This document shows, one piece after another, positions 31,432-40,083 of a DNA stretch of 64,000 nucleotides. The stretch lies in contig NZ_LDRK01000013.1 of the NCBI RefSeq assembly GCF_001477055.1, positions 1-64,000 of the forward strand. The letters run 5' to 3'. A model generated the notes under the pieces. The model was not told the origin of the DNA and did not search any database. It saw only the letters and a program-made list of their open reading frames with translations. The position numbers and the translations under genes were made by a program. Source of the stretch: Leucobacter chromiiresistens (lineage in GTDB: Bacteria > Actinomycetota > Actinomycetes > Actinomycetales > Microbacteriaceae). The stretch's first letter is position 1, and each line of letters opens with the position of its first letter.

Positions 31432-32717
31432 GCGCCGTCCTCTCCCTCGGTCTCGCCGATCCAGCGCGCCTCCACCGTGAGCAGGCGCTGACGCCGGCGC
31501 TCCGTGTCGATCGCGGTCAATTCGATGCCGGCCACGACCACCGCGTCGCCCGGCTCCGGCAGGCGCCCGAGCGACTTCGCCACGAGCCCTCCTACCGTGT
31601 CCACGTCCTCGTCCTCGAGCTCCAAGCCGAAGAGCTCGCCGAGCTCGCCCACGGAGAGCCGAGCACCGATGACGAACGAGCCGTCCTCGCGCAGGGTCAT
31701 CTCGGGCACGTCGCGATCGTGCTCGTCGGAGATGTCTCCGAGCAGCTCCTCGATCAGATCCTCGAGGGTCACGAGGCCCGAGATGCCGCCGTACTCGTCG
31801 ACCACGAGCGCGAGATGGTTCGACTCCCGCTGCATCTGCCGCAGCAGATCGTCGGCGCGCTGCACCTCGGGCACGAACATCGCGGGCTTCGCGATGCGCG
31901 TGACGGGAGCCTGCTCCGATTCCTCGGGCCGGCGCAGCGCGAAGCCGCTCGCGTCGCGCAGGTAGGCGATGCCGACGACGTCGTCCACGTCGCCGCCCAC
32001 GACAGGGACTCGCGAGTGGCGCGACGCGAGCAGCTGCTCGAGCGCCTCGCGCACGCTGTGCTCGGCATCGACCGTGACCATGTCGATGCGCGGAACCATG
32101 ATCTCCCGCACGAGCGTCTCGCCGAACTCCACGAGCGAGTGGATGTAGTCGCGGTCGTCGCTCTCGAGCACCGCCTGCTCGGCGGCCTGATCGACCATCG
32201 AGAGGAGCTGCTGCTCGTCTCGGATGCGGCGGTTCGCACCGCGCCCCGGAGTCACCCGATCCCCGAAGCGCATCAGGCCCGACGCCAGCGGCCCGAGCAG
32301 CAGGCGCAGCCCGCGCAGCAGCGGCGCGGCGAACCGGATCACGGCGTCGGGGTGGTGCGAGCCGACGGTGCGCGGGCTCGACCCGACGAGCACGAACGTC
32401 ACGGCCGTCATCACGAGCGTCGCGAGCACCAGTTCGAGCCAGAGGGTCTCGAGCGAGTAGGCGAGCACCAGCGTGATGAGTACGGCGGAGAGCGTCTCGG
32501 CGAACACGCGGGCGAATCCGAGCGCGTTCGCGTGCCGCCCCTCGTCTTCGGCGATCGCACGAATCGCGCGGCCCGAACGCGGCGACTCATCGGCGAGCGC
32601 CATGAGCTCCGCTCGGGATCGGACGCCGAGCGCCGCGTCAGCCGCGGCGAGCAGCCCGCCCACGGCGAGCAGCACCGCTGCTGCGGCGAGGAAGAGCAGT
32701 GCGAGGGCCAGGCTCAT
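31428..32717 (-). CDS. CorC/HlyC-type hemolysin family protein with CBS domains
   Basis: 429-residue membrane protein: an N-terminal DUF21/CNNM transmembrane domain (MSLALALLFLAAAAVLLAVGG and two or three more helices), two CBS domains (RIDMVTVDAEHSVREALEQLL and VPEVQRADDLLRQMQRESNHLALVVDEYGGISGLVTLEDLIEELLGDI), and a CorC_HlyC C-terminal domain. Family members bind adenine nucleotides and take part in Mg2+/Co2+ handling. ATG 32717 overlaps the ybeY stop; longer upstream reading is out of frame with ybeY. The gene sits between ybeY and era, a conserved arrangement. Confidence 0.92.
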   Translation of the reverse strand: MSLALALLFLAAAAVLLAVGGLLAAADAALGVRSRAELMALADESPRSGRAIRAIAEDEGRHANALGFARVFAETLSAVLITLVLAYSLETLWLELVLATLVMTAVTFVLVGSSPRTVGSHHPDAVIRFAAPLLRGLRLLLGPLASGLMRFGDRVTPGRGANRRIRDEQQLLSMVDQAAEQAVLESDDRDYIHSLVEFGETLVREIMVPRIDMVTVDAEHSVREALEQLLASRHSRVPVVGGDVDDVVGIAYLRDASGFALRRPEESEQAPVTRIAKPAMFVPEVQRADDLLRQMQRESNHLALVVDEYGGISGLVTLEDLIEELLGDISDEHDRDVPEMTLREDGSFVIGARLSVGELGELFGLELEDEDVDTVGGLVAKSLGRLPEPGDAVVVAGIELTAIDTERRRQRLLTVEARWIGETEGEDGA

Positions 32718-33175
32718 CGAGAGCGCTCGCGCATGGCGAAGGAGAGCAGCAGGTCGCGCTGCAGGCCGAACATCTCGGCCTCCTCCTCCGGCGTCGCGTG
32801 GTCGTAGCCGAGCACGTGCAGCATGCCGTGCGTCAGCAGCACTGAGATCTCCTGCTGCAGGTCGTGGCCGGCGGCCTCCGCCTGCACCTCCGCGACCTGC
32901 GGGCAGATCACGATGTCGCCGAGCAGTCCGGCGGGCGTCTGCGCGTCGACGCGGCCCGGGCGCAGCTCGTCCATGGGGAAGCTCAGCACATCGGTCGGAC
33001 CCGGCTCGTCCATCCACTGGACGTGGAGCCGTTCGATGGTGGTCTCGTCGACGAACATCACGCCGACCTCGGTGTCGGGGTGCACGTAGAGCGATTCGAG
33101 CACGAAGGCCGCGAGACGCTGCACGCGGCCGACCTCGACGTCGATGCCGGACTCGTTGTTGATCTCGACGCTCAC
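32714..33175 (-). CDS. ybeY: Endoribonuclease YbeY
   Basis: Zinc-dependent RNase for 16S rRNA 3'-end maturation and ribosome quality control. 153 residues, normal length. The metal motif HGMLHVLGYDH is intact near residues 115-125, preceded by TDVLSFPMDE. GTG 33175 overlaps the phoH stop (GTGA). Belongs to the HIT-phoH-ybeY-corC-era unit. Confidence 0.96.
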   Translation of the reverse strand: MSVEINNESGIDVEVGRVQRLAAFVLESLYVHPDTEVGVMFVDETTIERLHVQWMDEPGPTDVLSFPMDELRPGRVDAQTPAGLLGDIVICPQVAEVQAEAAGHDLQQEISVLLTHGMLHVLGYDHATPEEEAEMFGLQRDLLLSFAMRERSR

Positions 33176-34176
33176 GATGCGTCTCCCCTCTGCCGCTGCG
33201 CGGCCTGGTCGAAGGCGCTGTAGGCGTCGACGATGCGGCTCACCAGGTTGTGCCGCACGATGTCATCGGATCCGAGCTCGGCGAAGTGGATGTCCTCGAC
33301 GTCGCGCAGGATCCGGTTGACGACGCGAAGCCCGCTGGTCGCGATCGGGAGGTCGACCTGCGTGATGTCTCCGGTCACCACCATCTTCGACCCGTAGCCC
33401 AGACGGGTGAGGAACATCTTCATCTGCTCGGGCGTGGTGTTCTGAGCCTCGTCGAGCACCACGAACGACTCGTTGAGCGTGCGTCCGCGCATGTAGGCGA
33501 GCGGCGCCACCTCGATCGTGCCGCTCGCGAGCAGCTTCGGCACGACGTCGGCGTCCATCATGGAGCCGATGGCGTCGAAGAGCGGGCGGAGGTACGGGTC
33601 GATCTTGTCTTCGAGCGTGCCCGGCAGGTAGCCGAGACGCTCGCCCGCTTCCACGGCGGGGCGGGTGAGGATGATCTTCGCCACCTCGCGTCGCTGCAGC
33701 GCCTGCACCGCCTTGGCCATCGCAAGATACGTCTTGCCCGTACCGGCTGGGCCGATGCCGAACACGATGGTGTGCGCGTCGATCGCGTCGACGTACGCGC
33801 GCTGCCCTCTCGTCTGCGCGCGCACCGCGTGGCCGCGCACGCTCACGATCGGTTCGCTCAGCATCTGCGCCGCTGTCGGCCCCTGTCCGTCGTGCACCAT
33901 GCGCGTCACCTCCTGGACGTCTCGTCGCGACACCGCACCGCTGCGCCTCGCGAGTTCGAGGATCTCGGTGACCACTTCCTCCGCCGCGCGAACGCTCGTC
34001 GCAGGCCCGCGGAGAGTCAGCACCTGGTCGCGCGCGTGGAAGGCTACGCGGGGGTGCTGCACCTCGAGGTCGGCGAGCAGCTGGTCGCGATGCCCGAGGA
34101 ACGAGGCGAGATCGACGCCCGAGAGCAGAATCGTCCGCTGCAGCTGGGGGTCGTTCGCCGTATCTTCAGGAGCCAC
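33172..34176 (-). CDS. phoH: PhoH family ATPase
   Basis: Cytoplasmic PhoH-like ATPase, often encoded beside ybeY and thought to act in RNA metabolism (helicase-like). 334 residues: an N-terminal KH-like region, then the ATPase with Walker A FGIGPAGTGKTYLAMAKAV, the TRPAVEAGERLGYLPGTLEDKIDPY signature, Walker B SFVVLDEAQN and the VVTGDITQVDLP motif. GTG 34176 (MAPEDTAN) has GAGGAG ten bases upstream and lies inside the end of the HIT gene (11-base overlap). A longer reading to 34224 would fully overlap HIT coding sequence and adds nothing conserved. Confidence 0.93.
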   Translation of the reverse strand: MAPEDTANDPQLQRTILLSGVDLASFLGHRDQLLADLEVQHPRVAFHARDQVLTLRGPATSVRAAEEVVTEILELARRSGAVSRRDVQEVTRMVHDGQGPTAAQMLSEPIVSVRGHAVRAQTRGQRAYVDAIDAHTIVFGIGPAGTGKTYLAMAKAVQALQRREVAKIILTRPAVEAGERLGYLPGTLEDKIDPYLRPLFDAIGSMMDADVVPKLLASGTIEVAPLAYMRGRTLNESFVVLDEAQNTTPEQMKMFLTRLGYGSKMVVTGDITQVDLPIATSGLRVVNRILRDVEDIHFAELGSDDIVRHNLVSRIVDAYSAFDQAAQRQRGDAS

Positions 34177-34516
34177 CGAGCGACCGCTCCTCGAGGTCTC
34201 CGGCGAGCACGTGGGCGTGCACATGGAACACGGTCTGCCCCGCCGTGGCCCCGCTGTTGAAGATCAGGCGGTACTCGCCGTTCGCGTGCGTCTCCGCGAG
34301 ACGCTTCGCCACGGCGATCATCTCGGCGAGGGTCTCCGGCTCCGCGGCGGCGAGCTCCGCGACGTTCTCGTACGCCGTCGACTTCGGGATGACGAGGATG
34401 TGCACCGGGGCCTGCGGGCTGATGTCGGGGAATGCGAGCACCCGATCGGTCTCCGCGAGGATCTCGACGGGGATCTCGCCGGACACGATCTTCGCGAATA
34501 CGGTGTCTGCTGCCAT
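34166..34516 (-). CDS. HIT family purine nucleotide hydrolase (HinT-like)
   Basis: 116 residues, normal for HinT. The histidine triad HVHAHVLAGD is intact near residues 98-107, and the N-terminal TVFAKIVSGEIPVEILAETDRVLAFPDISPQAPVHILVIPK is characteristic. HinT proteins hydrolyse nucleoside phosphoramidates such as adenylated lysine. ATG 34516 has TAGACT six bases upstream (leaderless type). It begins the phoH-ybeY-corC-era operon. Confidence 0.95.
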   Translation of the reverse strand: MAADTVFAKIVSGEIPVEILAETDRVLAFPDISPQAPVHILVIPKSTAYENVAELAAAEPETLAEMIAVAKRLAETHANGEYRLIFNSGATAGQTVFHVHAHVLAGDLEERSLGGS

Positions 34517-34528
34517 GCGTCCAGTCTA
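34517..34528 (-). promoter_or_regulatory. Leaderless promoter of HIT-phoH-ybeY-corC-era
   Basis: TAGACT (34528-34523), six bases, then ATG; no ribosome-binding site in between. Confidence 0.5.
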
Positions 34529-34548
34529 GACGGTGGCGCGGGAGCGGT

Positions 34549-35271
34549 TCAGAGCGGACCGGTGCGCGGGTTCCAGGCGTACTCGGTCTGCGGCCGACCG
34601 CGCGCGCCGTACCTGGCTCGTCGATCTGCACGGCGGATGTCGGCGAGGTACTCCAGATAGCGGCGACCGACCTCGCGCGATATCCCCAGACGCGGAGCGA
34701 TCTCGCGCGCGGTACTCGGCCCGCGCTCTCGCAGGACCGCCGCGACGCGCTCCAGAGTGATCGCGGCGAGCCCTTTCGGCAGTGACGCGGTGCGCACGGC
34801 GCGCAACGACGCGAACATCTGATCGACGTCGTGCTGCGTCGCGACTCCGGCAGCCGCGACCGACCGGACGTGATACTCCCTGAACGCCTCGATGCGGTCC
34901 CGGAACGTCGCGAAGGTGTAGGGCTTGATCAGATACTGCACGGCGCCGAGCGCCACCATCTCGCGCACCACTTCGACGTCGCGCACGCCGCTGACCGCGA
35001 TGACGCCGGTGCACACCCCGCGAGCGCGCACGTGACGCAGCACGTCGATGCCGGTCCCGTCCGGCATCGTCACGTCGAGCAGCACCAGGTCGGCCCGGTG
35101 AGCGGGATGCGCGAGCGCGGCGACAGCGGCCCGGGCGCCGGTGCACTCGGCCACCACGCGGAACCCGCCGGCGCGTGCGAGATGGGCGCGATGCAGTTCG
35201 AGCGCGAGCGCGTCGTCATCCACGGTGATCACGCGGATCGGGTCGTTCGCCGCGCGCGCGATCCCGTTCAC
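34549..35271 (-). CDS. Response regulator, DcuR/CitB family
   Basis: 240 residues. Receiver domain 11-125: acidic pocket D18-D20, phospho-acceptor D66 in LVLLDVTMPDG, S94 and K116 in YLIKPYTF. The C-terminal half has a helix-turn-helix (LPKGLAAITLERVAAVLRERG, TAREIAPRLGISREVGRRYLEYL) of the type found in CitB/DcuR regulators. GTG 35271 overlaps the stop of the kinase gene (GTGA). The pair is divergent from a DctA-like carrier, so it very likely controls dicarboxylate uptake; the ligand is inferred. Confidence 0.92.
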   Translation of the reverse strand: MNGIARAANDPIRVITVDDDALALELHRAHLARAGGFRVVAECTGARAAVAALAHPAHRADLVLLDVTMPDGTGIDVLRHVRARGVCTGVIAVSGVRDVEVVREMVALGAVQYLIKPYTFATFRDRIEAFREYHVRSVAAAGVATQHDVDQMFASLRAVRTASLPKGLAAITLERVAAVLRERGPSTAREIAPRLGISREVGRRYLEYLADIRRADRRARYGARGRPQTEYAWNPRTGPL

Positions 35272-36626
35272 AGCGGCCCCGGGTTCGCGCGCACCGAAGG
35301 CGGTGCAGCCGCGACGAGCGTCGGCCCGTGCGGCACGCGTGCTTCGGGACGGCGGAGCGGCAGCCGCACCGAGAACGTGGTCGGCCCTTCGGCGACTGCA
35401 ATCGATCCGCCGCCCTCGCGCACGATGCGGTCGACGAGTGCGAGGCCGACTCCCCGCCCCTCCGCCGCCCGCTGCGGGGCGACTTGCTTCGTCGAGACGC
35501 CCCAGTCGAATATCGCGCTCCCGGCCTCGGCACCGAATCCGTCGCCGGAATCCGACACTTCGATGAGCACCCGGCCCGGAGCCTCGACCCCCAACCGCAG
35601 GTCGACCGTGCGGGGGCGCGTGCTGCTCGATGCGGCGGCGTAGATCGCGTTGTCCATGAGATTGCCGATGACGGAGACGAGCTCCATCGTGCCGAGCGGA
35701 AGCTCCGGGAGCGTCGCAGCGAGGTCGACCGCGACGGAGACGCCGCGCTCTGACGCCTGCGCGGTCTTCCCCATGATCACGGCGCGCACGGCGGGGTCGA
35801 GCGCGTCAGGGGCGTCGACCAGATCGGCGAGCGCCTGGCTCCGGGAGGCGGTGGCCGCCAGCATCTCGATCGCCTCGTCCCGCCTGCCGAGCTCGAGGAG
35901 CGCGATCGCCGCGTGCAAACGGTTGCCGTGCTCGTGGGTCTGCGCCCGGAGCGACTCGCTGAGCGTGCGCAACGAGTCGTGGGAGACCAGCGCCTCCCGC
36001 ACGGCGTCGGCCGAGAGGTCGCCGGTGATCCGCCTCGTGATGCGACGCCCCGCGAGCGCGGCGACCGCTCCGACCGCCGCGAACGCCCCGCTCACCACGA
36101 GCACGAGCGGCACCTCGCGGGAGATCTCCTGGGCGATGGAGCCGACCGTGATGCCGACCGAGACCCACCCGACGGTGCGGCCGGAGTCGTCTGCGACGGG
36201 CGCGATCGTGCGGACGGAGGGGCCGAGCGTGCCGGTCCACCGCTCCGTGAGGGGCACCGCTTCGTCGGGGATCGTGCCGCGGTAGCGTCCGCCGATCTGC
36301 TCCGGGTCGGGGTGGGTGAGCCGCGTTCCGGAGGCATCCATCACGGTGATGTAGCTGACGCCGATGTCCTGTCTGAGTCGGGACACCCGCTCCCGCACGT
36401 CGATCACGTCTGCCGAACTGGACGGCTCGGCGAGCGCACGAGCGGTGTACGGAGCCGAGGCCAGAGCGATCGCGAGGGCGCGCGTCGTGCGTTCAGCGTG
36501 CCGGTACTCGGCTCGCCGACTGTCCCACATGAGCAGCGCGGTCACGATCACGATGACGGCCAGCACCGCGCACATGAGCACGAGGAACACGCGCGAGGTC
36601 GCGCTCCGCGATCCGAAGTGACGCAT
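35268..36626 (-). CDS. Sensor histidine kinase, DcuS/CitA family
   Basis: 452 residues: membrane helix about 13-34, extracytoplasmic PAS-like domain 35-170 (DIGVSYITVMDASGTRLTHPDPEQIGG, GRTVGWVSVGIT are the citrate/dicarboxylate sensor hallmarks), second helix about 172-193, then the Spo0B-type kinase core. H231 in RAQTHEHGNRLHAAI aligns with the phospho-His of DcuS. The ATPase has the N box (GNLMDNAIYAA), DSGDGFG and GRGVGLALV. No cytoplasmic PAS domain is apparent between the second helix and the His, unlike classical DcuS. CAGAAT lies seven bases before ATG, a weak leaderless -10. Confidence 0.93.
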   Translation of the reverse strand: MRHFGSRSATSRVFLVLMCAVLAVIVIVTALLMWDSRRAEYRHAERTTRALAIALASAPYTARALAEPSSSADVIDVRERVSRLRQDIGVSYITVMDASGTRLTHPDPEQIGGRYRGTIPDEAVPLTERWTGTLGPSVRTIAPVADDSGRTVGWVSVGITVGSIAQEISREVPLVLVVSGAFAAVGAVAALAGRRITRRITGDLSADAVREALVSHDSLRTLSESLRAQTHEHGNRLHAAIALLELGRRDEAIEMLAATASRSQALADLVDAPDALDPAVRAVIMGKTAQASERGVSVAVDLAATLPELPLGTMELVSVIGNLMDNAIYAAASSSTRPRTVDLRLGVEAPGRVLIEVSDSGDGFGAEAGSAIFDWGVSTKQVAPQRAAEGRGVGLALVDRIVREGGGSIAVAEGPTTFSVRLPLRRPEARVPHGPTLVAAAPPSVRANPGPL

Positions 36627-36723
36627 GAGTCACATTCTGCCATGGCGCGTCGCAGCGCATCGCCGGCCTGCGATCCACCAGAGTCCGATAAGCCCGAAAA
36701 GCGCCGAGAGGCCGTCGGCGCTC

Positions 36724-36729
36724 TAGCGT
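36724..36729 (+). promoter_or_regulatory. Candidate -10 of dctA-like gene
   Basis: TAGCGT about 78 bases upstream of ATG 36808, in the 181-base gap shared with the kinase gene. No -35 is recognised, consistent with activator control. Confidence 0.3.
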
Positions 36730-36807
36730 GATCAGCGCACCGCGGCTCCGCCTCGCAGCGCCCGCGCACCATCTCGCATCGACGACGGCGTTCTCAGGAG
36801 GAGCAGC

Positions 36808-38175
36808 ATGGCGACGGCAACCACCCACGAACCCGGATCGTCGACGCGGAGACCGCGACGCACGACCTGGGACAAGCACACCTGGCTCTACGTCGCGGTC
36901 ATCGCCGCCGTCGCGCTCGGCGCGATCATCGGTCTCGTGCTGCCCGACATCGCCGTCGGGCTCGAACCGCTCGGCAAGGCGTTCGTCGCGCTCATCAAGA
37001 TGATGATCGCGCCCATCATCTTCTGCACCATCGTGATCGGGGTCGGCTCCGTCGCCAAGGCCGCAACCGTCGGCAGGATCGGCGGACTCGCCCTCGCGTA
37101 CTTCATGCTCATGTCGACGTTCGCCCTCGCAATCGGCCTGGTGGTGGGAAACCTGCTCCACCCGGGAGCCGGGCTCGACATGCAGGGCGCTGAATACGCG
37201 GTCGAGGGTGAGAGCAGCAGCACGCAGGAGTTCGTGCTCGGCATCATCCCGGCGACGTTCTTCTCCGCCTTCACCGGCGAGAGCGTGCTCCAGGTGCTCT
37301 TCATCGCGCTGCTCACGGGATTCGCCCTCCAGGGCCTCGGCGATCGGGCGGCTCCCGTCATGCACGCGGTGCGGCACCTGCAGTCGCTCGTCTTCCGGGT
37401 GCTCGGCATGATCCTCTGGCTCGCTCCCGTCGGCGCGTTCGGAGCGATCGCCGCGGTCGTCGGCAAGACCGGGGCCTCCGCCATCTGGAGCCTCGGGGTG
37501 CTCATGGTCGGGTTCTACGTCACCTGCGTCGTCTTCATCGTCGGCGTGCTCGGCACGCTGCTCTACGCGGTCACCCGCCTCAACATCTTCGCGCTGATGA
37601 AGTACCTCGGGCGGGAGTACCTGCTGATCGTCGGCACCTCCTCCTCGGAATCGGCACTGCCGCGGCTCATCGCCAAGATGGAGCACGCGGGCGTCTCGAC
37701 ACCCGTCGTCGGCATCACCGTGCCCACGGGGTACTCGTTCAACCTCGACGGCACCGCCATCTACCTCACCATGGCCTCGCTCTTCATCGCCGCGGGCATG
37801 GGCGACCCGATGAGCATCGGCGAGCAGATCGGGCTGCTCGTCTTCATGATCATCGCCTCGAAGGGGGCCGCCGGAGTCACGGGCGCCGGACTCGCAACGC
37901 TCGCAGGCGGCCTGCAGGCCTATCGCCCCGAGCTCGTCGACGGGGTCGGCGTGATCGTCGGGATCGACCGGTTCATGTCGGAGGGGCGCGCGCTCACCAA
38001 CTTCACCGGCAATGCCGTCGCCACACTCCTCCTCGGGTCATGGACGCACCAGATCGACATCGCACGCGTGCGAAGGGTGCTGCGCGGCGACGAGCCCTTC
38101 GACGAATCGACGCTGAGCGGTGATGCTCACGGACACACGCCAGACGAGCTCACCACCGGGCGAACGCCGCATTGA
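36808..38175 (+). CDS. dctA: DctA-type C4-dicarboxylate:cation symporter
   Basis: Secondary carrier of the dicarboxylate/amino acid:cation symporter family, probably importing succinate, fumarate or malate with protons. 455 residues with eight or more membrane segments. PLGKAFVALIKMMIAPIIFCTIVIG and the hairpin signature GTSSSESALPRLIAKMEHAG are present, as is the NLDGTAIYLTMA motif (VTVPTGYSFNLDGTA in the family). GGAGGAG lies just upstream of ATG. The neighbouring divergent DcuS/DcuR-like genes support the substrate class. The last 26 bases overlap the end of convergent rsmE. Confidence 0.93.
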   Translation: MATATTHEPGSSTRRPRRTTWDKHTWLYVAVIAAVALGAIIGLVLPDIAVGLEPLGKAFVALIKMMIAPIIFCTIVIGVGSVAKAATVGRIGGLALAYFMLMSTFALAIGLVVGNLLHPGAGLDMQGAEYAVEGESSSTQEFVLGIIPATFFSAFTGESVLQVLFIALLTGFALQGLGDRAAPVMHAVRHLQSLVFRVLGMILWLAPVGAFGAIAAVVGKTGASAIWSLGVLMVGFYVTCVVFIVGVLGTLLYAVTRLNIFALMKYLGREYLLIVGTSSSESALPRLIAKMEHAGVSTPVVGITVPTGYSFNLDGTAIYLTMASLFIAAGMGDPMSIGEQIGLLVFMIIASKGAAGVTGAGLATLAGGLQAYRPELVDGVGVIVGIDRFMSEGRALTNFTGNAVATLLLGSWTHQIDIARVRRVLRGDEPFDESTLSGDAHGHTPDELTTGRTPH

Positions 38176-38923
38176 GCACCGCGATCGCCGCAGGGCCCGC
38201 GGAGGAGGTGCGGAGCACCGTGTCGCCGAGCAGCAGCACCTCCGCGCCCGCAGCCTCCAGGGCATCGAGCTCCGCGTCCGCGAACCCGCCCTCCGGCCCC
38301 ACGACGAGCACGGTCTCCCGCAGCTCATCCGACGCCGCCGCGGTGCCCGCCCACTCGGAGAGCCGGTCGGAGCCCCGCGGGTGCAGCACGACCACCGCGC
38401 GGTCCTCGCGCGCCGCAAGACCGCACAGCCCGTCGAGCGTCTCCGGCTCGCGAATCTCGGGAATGGAGGCTCGGAGCGACTGCTTCGACGCCTCGCGGGC
38501 GATGCGCCGCCACTTCGCGAGCCCCTTCGCCGCCTTCTCCTCGCCTCCCGCGCCATCCCACCGGGAGACCGAGCGGGCGGCCTGCCACGGCACGATCGCG
38601 TCGACACCGAACTCCGTGGCCTGCTCGACGGCGCGCTCGTCGCGATCGCCCTTCGCGAGGGCCTGCACGAGCACGAGTCGCGGGCCGCGGGGCGTCGGCC
38701 GGGAGACCTCCCGATCGATGCGCACGGCGAAACGATCCTTCGCGACCGCGTCGACGACGCCCTCGCCGAGCGCTCCCGCGCCATTGCCGACCAGGATGCG
38801 CTCGCCCGTGCGCAACCGGCTCACGCGCACCGCGTGGCGCCCCTCCTCGCCGCCGACCTCCACGAGCGATCCCGGAGCGAGATCCGCGTCGTCGAGATCC
38901 TCGCGGTAGTAGAGGTTCGCCAC
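38150..38923 (-). CDS. rsmE: 16S rRNA (uracil-1498-N3)-methyltransferase
   Basis: SPOUT-class methyltransferase modifying U1498 of 16S rRNA. 257 residues. N-terminal PUA-like domain (GRHAVRVSRLRTGERILVGNGAG), then the knot domain with QALAKGDRDERAVEQATEFGVDAIVPW and the SAM-binding ETVLVVGPEGGFADAELDAL and LGDTVLRTSSAGPAAIAVLNA. It starts two bases after the dnaJ stop, a coupled arrangement common in actinobacteria. Confidence 0.96.
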   Translation of the reverse strand: MANLYYREDLDDADLAPGSLVEVGGEEGRHAVRVSRLRTGERILVGNGAGALGEGVVDAVAKDRFAVRIDREVSRPTPRGPRLVLVQALAKGDRDERAVEQATEFGVDAIVPWQAARSVSRWDGAGGEEKAAKGLAKWRRIAREASKQSLRASIPEIREPETLDGLCGLAAREDRAVVVLHPRGSDRLSEWAGTAAASDELRETVLVVGPEGGFADAELDALEAAGAEVLLLGDTVLRTSSAGPAAIAVLNAAFARW

Positions 38924-38925
38924 GC

Positions 38926-40029
38926 TCAGCCCTGGCGGAAGAAGCGGTCGCGGATCTTGCCGAAGAACCCCTGATGGAACTCGCCGAGATGCGGGGCGTC
39001 ATCCTTCCGCAGCGAGGCGAATTGCCGCACCAGGTCCTTCTCGCGGTTCGACAGCTTCGTGGGCGTCGTGACCTGCACCGCGATCTTCAGATCGCCGCGC
39101 GTCGTGCTGCGCAGCCCCTGGATGCCGCGGCCGCGGATCGTGAGCATGTCACCCGACTGCACTCCGGGCTCGACCGCCACCTCCACCTCGCCGTCGAGAC
39201 CGGCGAGCTTCGCCTGCGCGCCGAGGATCGCGTCGGTCATGGAGAGCTGCATCGTGCAGAGCAGATCGTTGCCGTCGCGGCTGAACGTATCGTGATGCAT
39301 CACCCGGAACTCGATGAACAGGTCGCCGTTCGGCCCACCGCCCGGCCCGACCTCGCCGCCCCCGCGCATCTGCAGGCGCGTGCCCGTATCGATGCCCGAG
39401 GGCACCTCGATCGGGAAGGTGCGGCGCTCGCGCACGCGGCCCTTGCCCGCGCACTCGACGCAGGGGTGCTCGATGATCGTGCCGTACCCCTGGCAGCTGC
39501 CGCACGGGTGCATCGTGACGACGTTGCCGAACAGCGAGCGCACCTGGCGCTGCACCTGGCCCTGGCCGCCGCACACGTCGCACGTGACGGGATGCGTGCC
39601 GGGCTGCGTGCAGCTCCCCTGGCACACCTCGCACAGCACCGCCGTGTTCACCGAGATCTCCCGCTGCGTGCCGAAGATGACGTCCTCGAGCGAGACGTCG
39701 ACGCGGATCATCGCGTCGTCGCCGCGCTCCGAACGGGATCGCGGGCCCCGCTGGCCGGCGCCACCGAACCCCCCACCGCCGAAGAACGTCTCGAAGATGT
39801 CGCCGAACCCGGCGGCGCCGCCCTGCGAGCCGCCCATGTCGTAGCGCTGACGCTGCTCCGGATCGCTGAGCACGTCGTAGGCGTGCGTCACGTTCTTGAA
39901 CTGATCGGCCGCCTCCTCGCTCGGATTCACGTCCGGGTGCAGCTGCCGGGCGAGACGCCGGTAGGCCTTCTTGATCTCTTCGGGGCTCGCTTCGCGGGAG
40001 ACACCGAGAGTCTCGTAATGATCGGCCAC
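38926..40029 (-). CDS. dnaJ: Chaperone DnaJ
   Basis: Type I Hsp40, 367 residues: J domain 1-70 with HPD ([15 protein letters not shown]), a Gly/Phe-rich linker ([14 protein letters not shown]), four zinc-binding CxxCxGxG-like repeats ([32 protein letters not shown]; the first ends SC rather than G), then the client-binding domain. This is the second-copy DnaJ found with hrcA in actinobacteria (the other normally sits with dnaK-grpE, outside this window). It lies 54 bases downstream of hrcA. Confidence 0.97.
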   Translation of the reverse strand: MADHYETLGVSREASPEEIKKAYRRLARQLHPDVNPSEEAADQFKNVTHAYDVLSDPEQRQRYDMGGSQGGAAGFGDIFETFFGGGGFGGAGQRGPRSRSERGDDAMIRVDVSLEDVIFGTQREISVNTAVLCEVCQGSCTQPGTHPVTCDVCGGQGQVQRQVRSLFGNVVTMHPCGSCQGYGTIIEHPCVECAGKGRVRERRTFPIEVPSGIDTGTRLQMRGGGEVGPGGGPNGDLFIEFRVMHHDTFSRDGNDLLCTMQLSMTDAILGAQAKLAGLDGEVEVAVEPGVQSGDMLTIRGRGIQGLRSTTRGDLKIAVQVTTPTKLSNREKDLVRQFASLRKDDAPHLGEFHQGFFGKIRDRFFRQG

Positions 40030-40083
40030 GCTGTTCTGCTCCTCAGGGTCGGGGATGGAAGTGATGGGCGGGAAGGGCGGACG

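Noticed and set aside
33172-34224. Longer phoH start at 34224
   Set aside because: It would overlap the HIT gene by 59 bases and adds a Cys/Ser/Pro stretch without similarity; GTG 34176 has GAGGAG.
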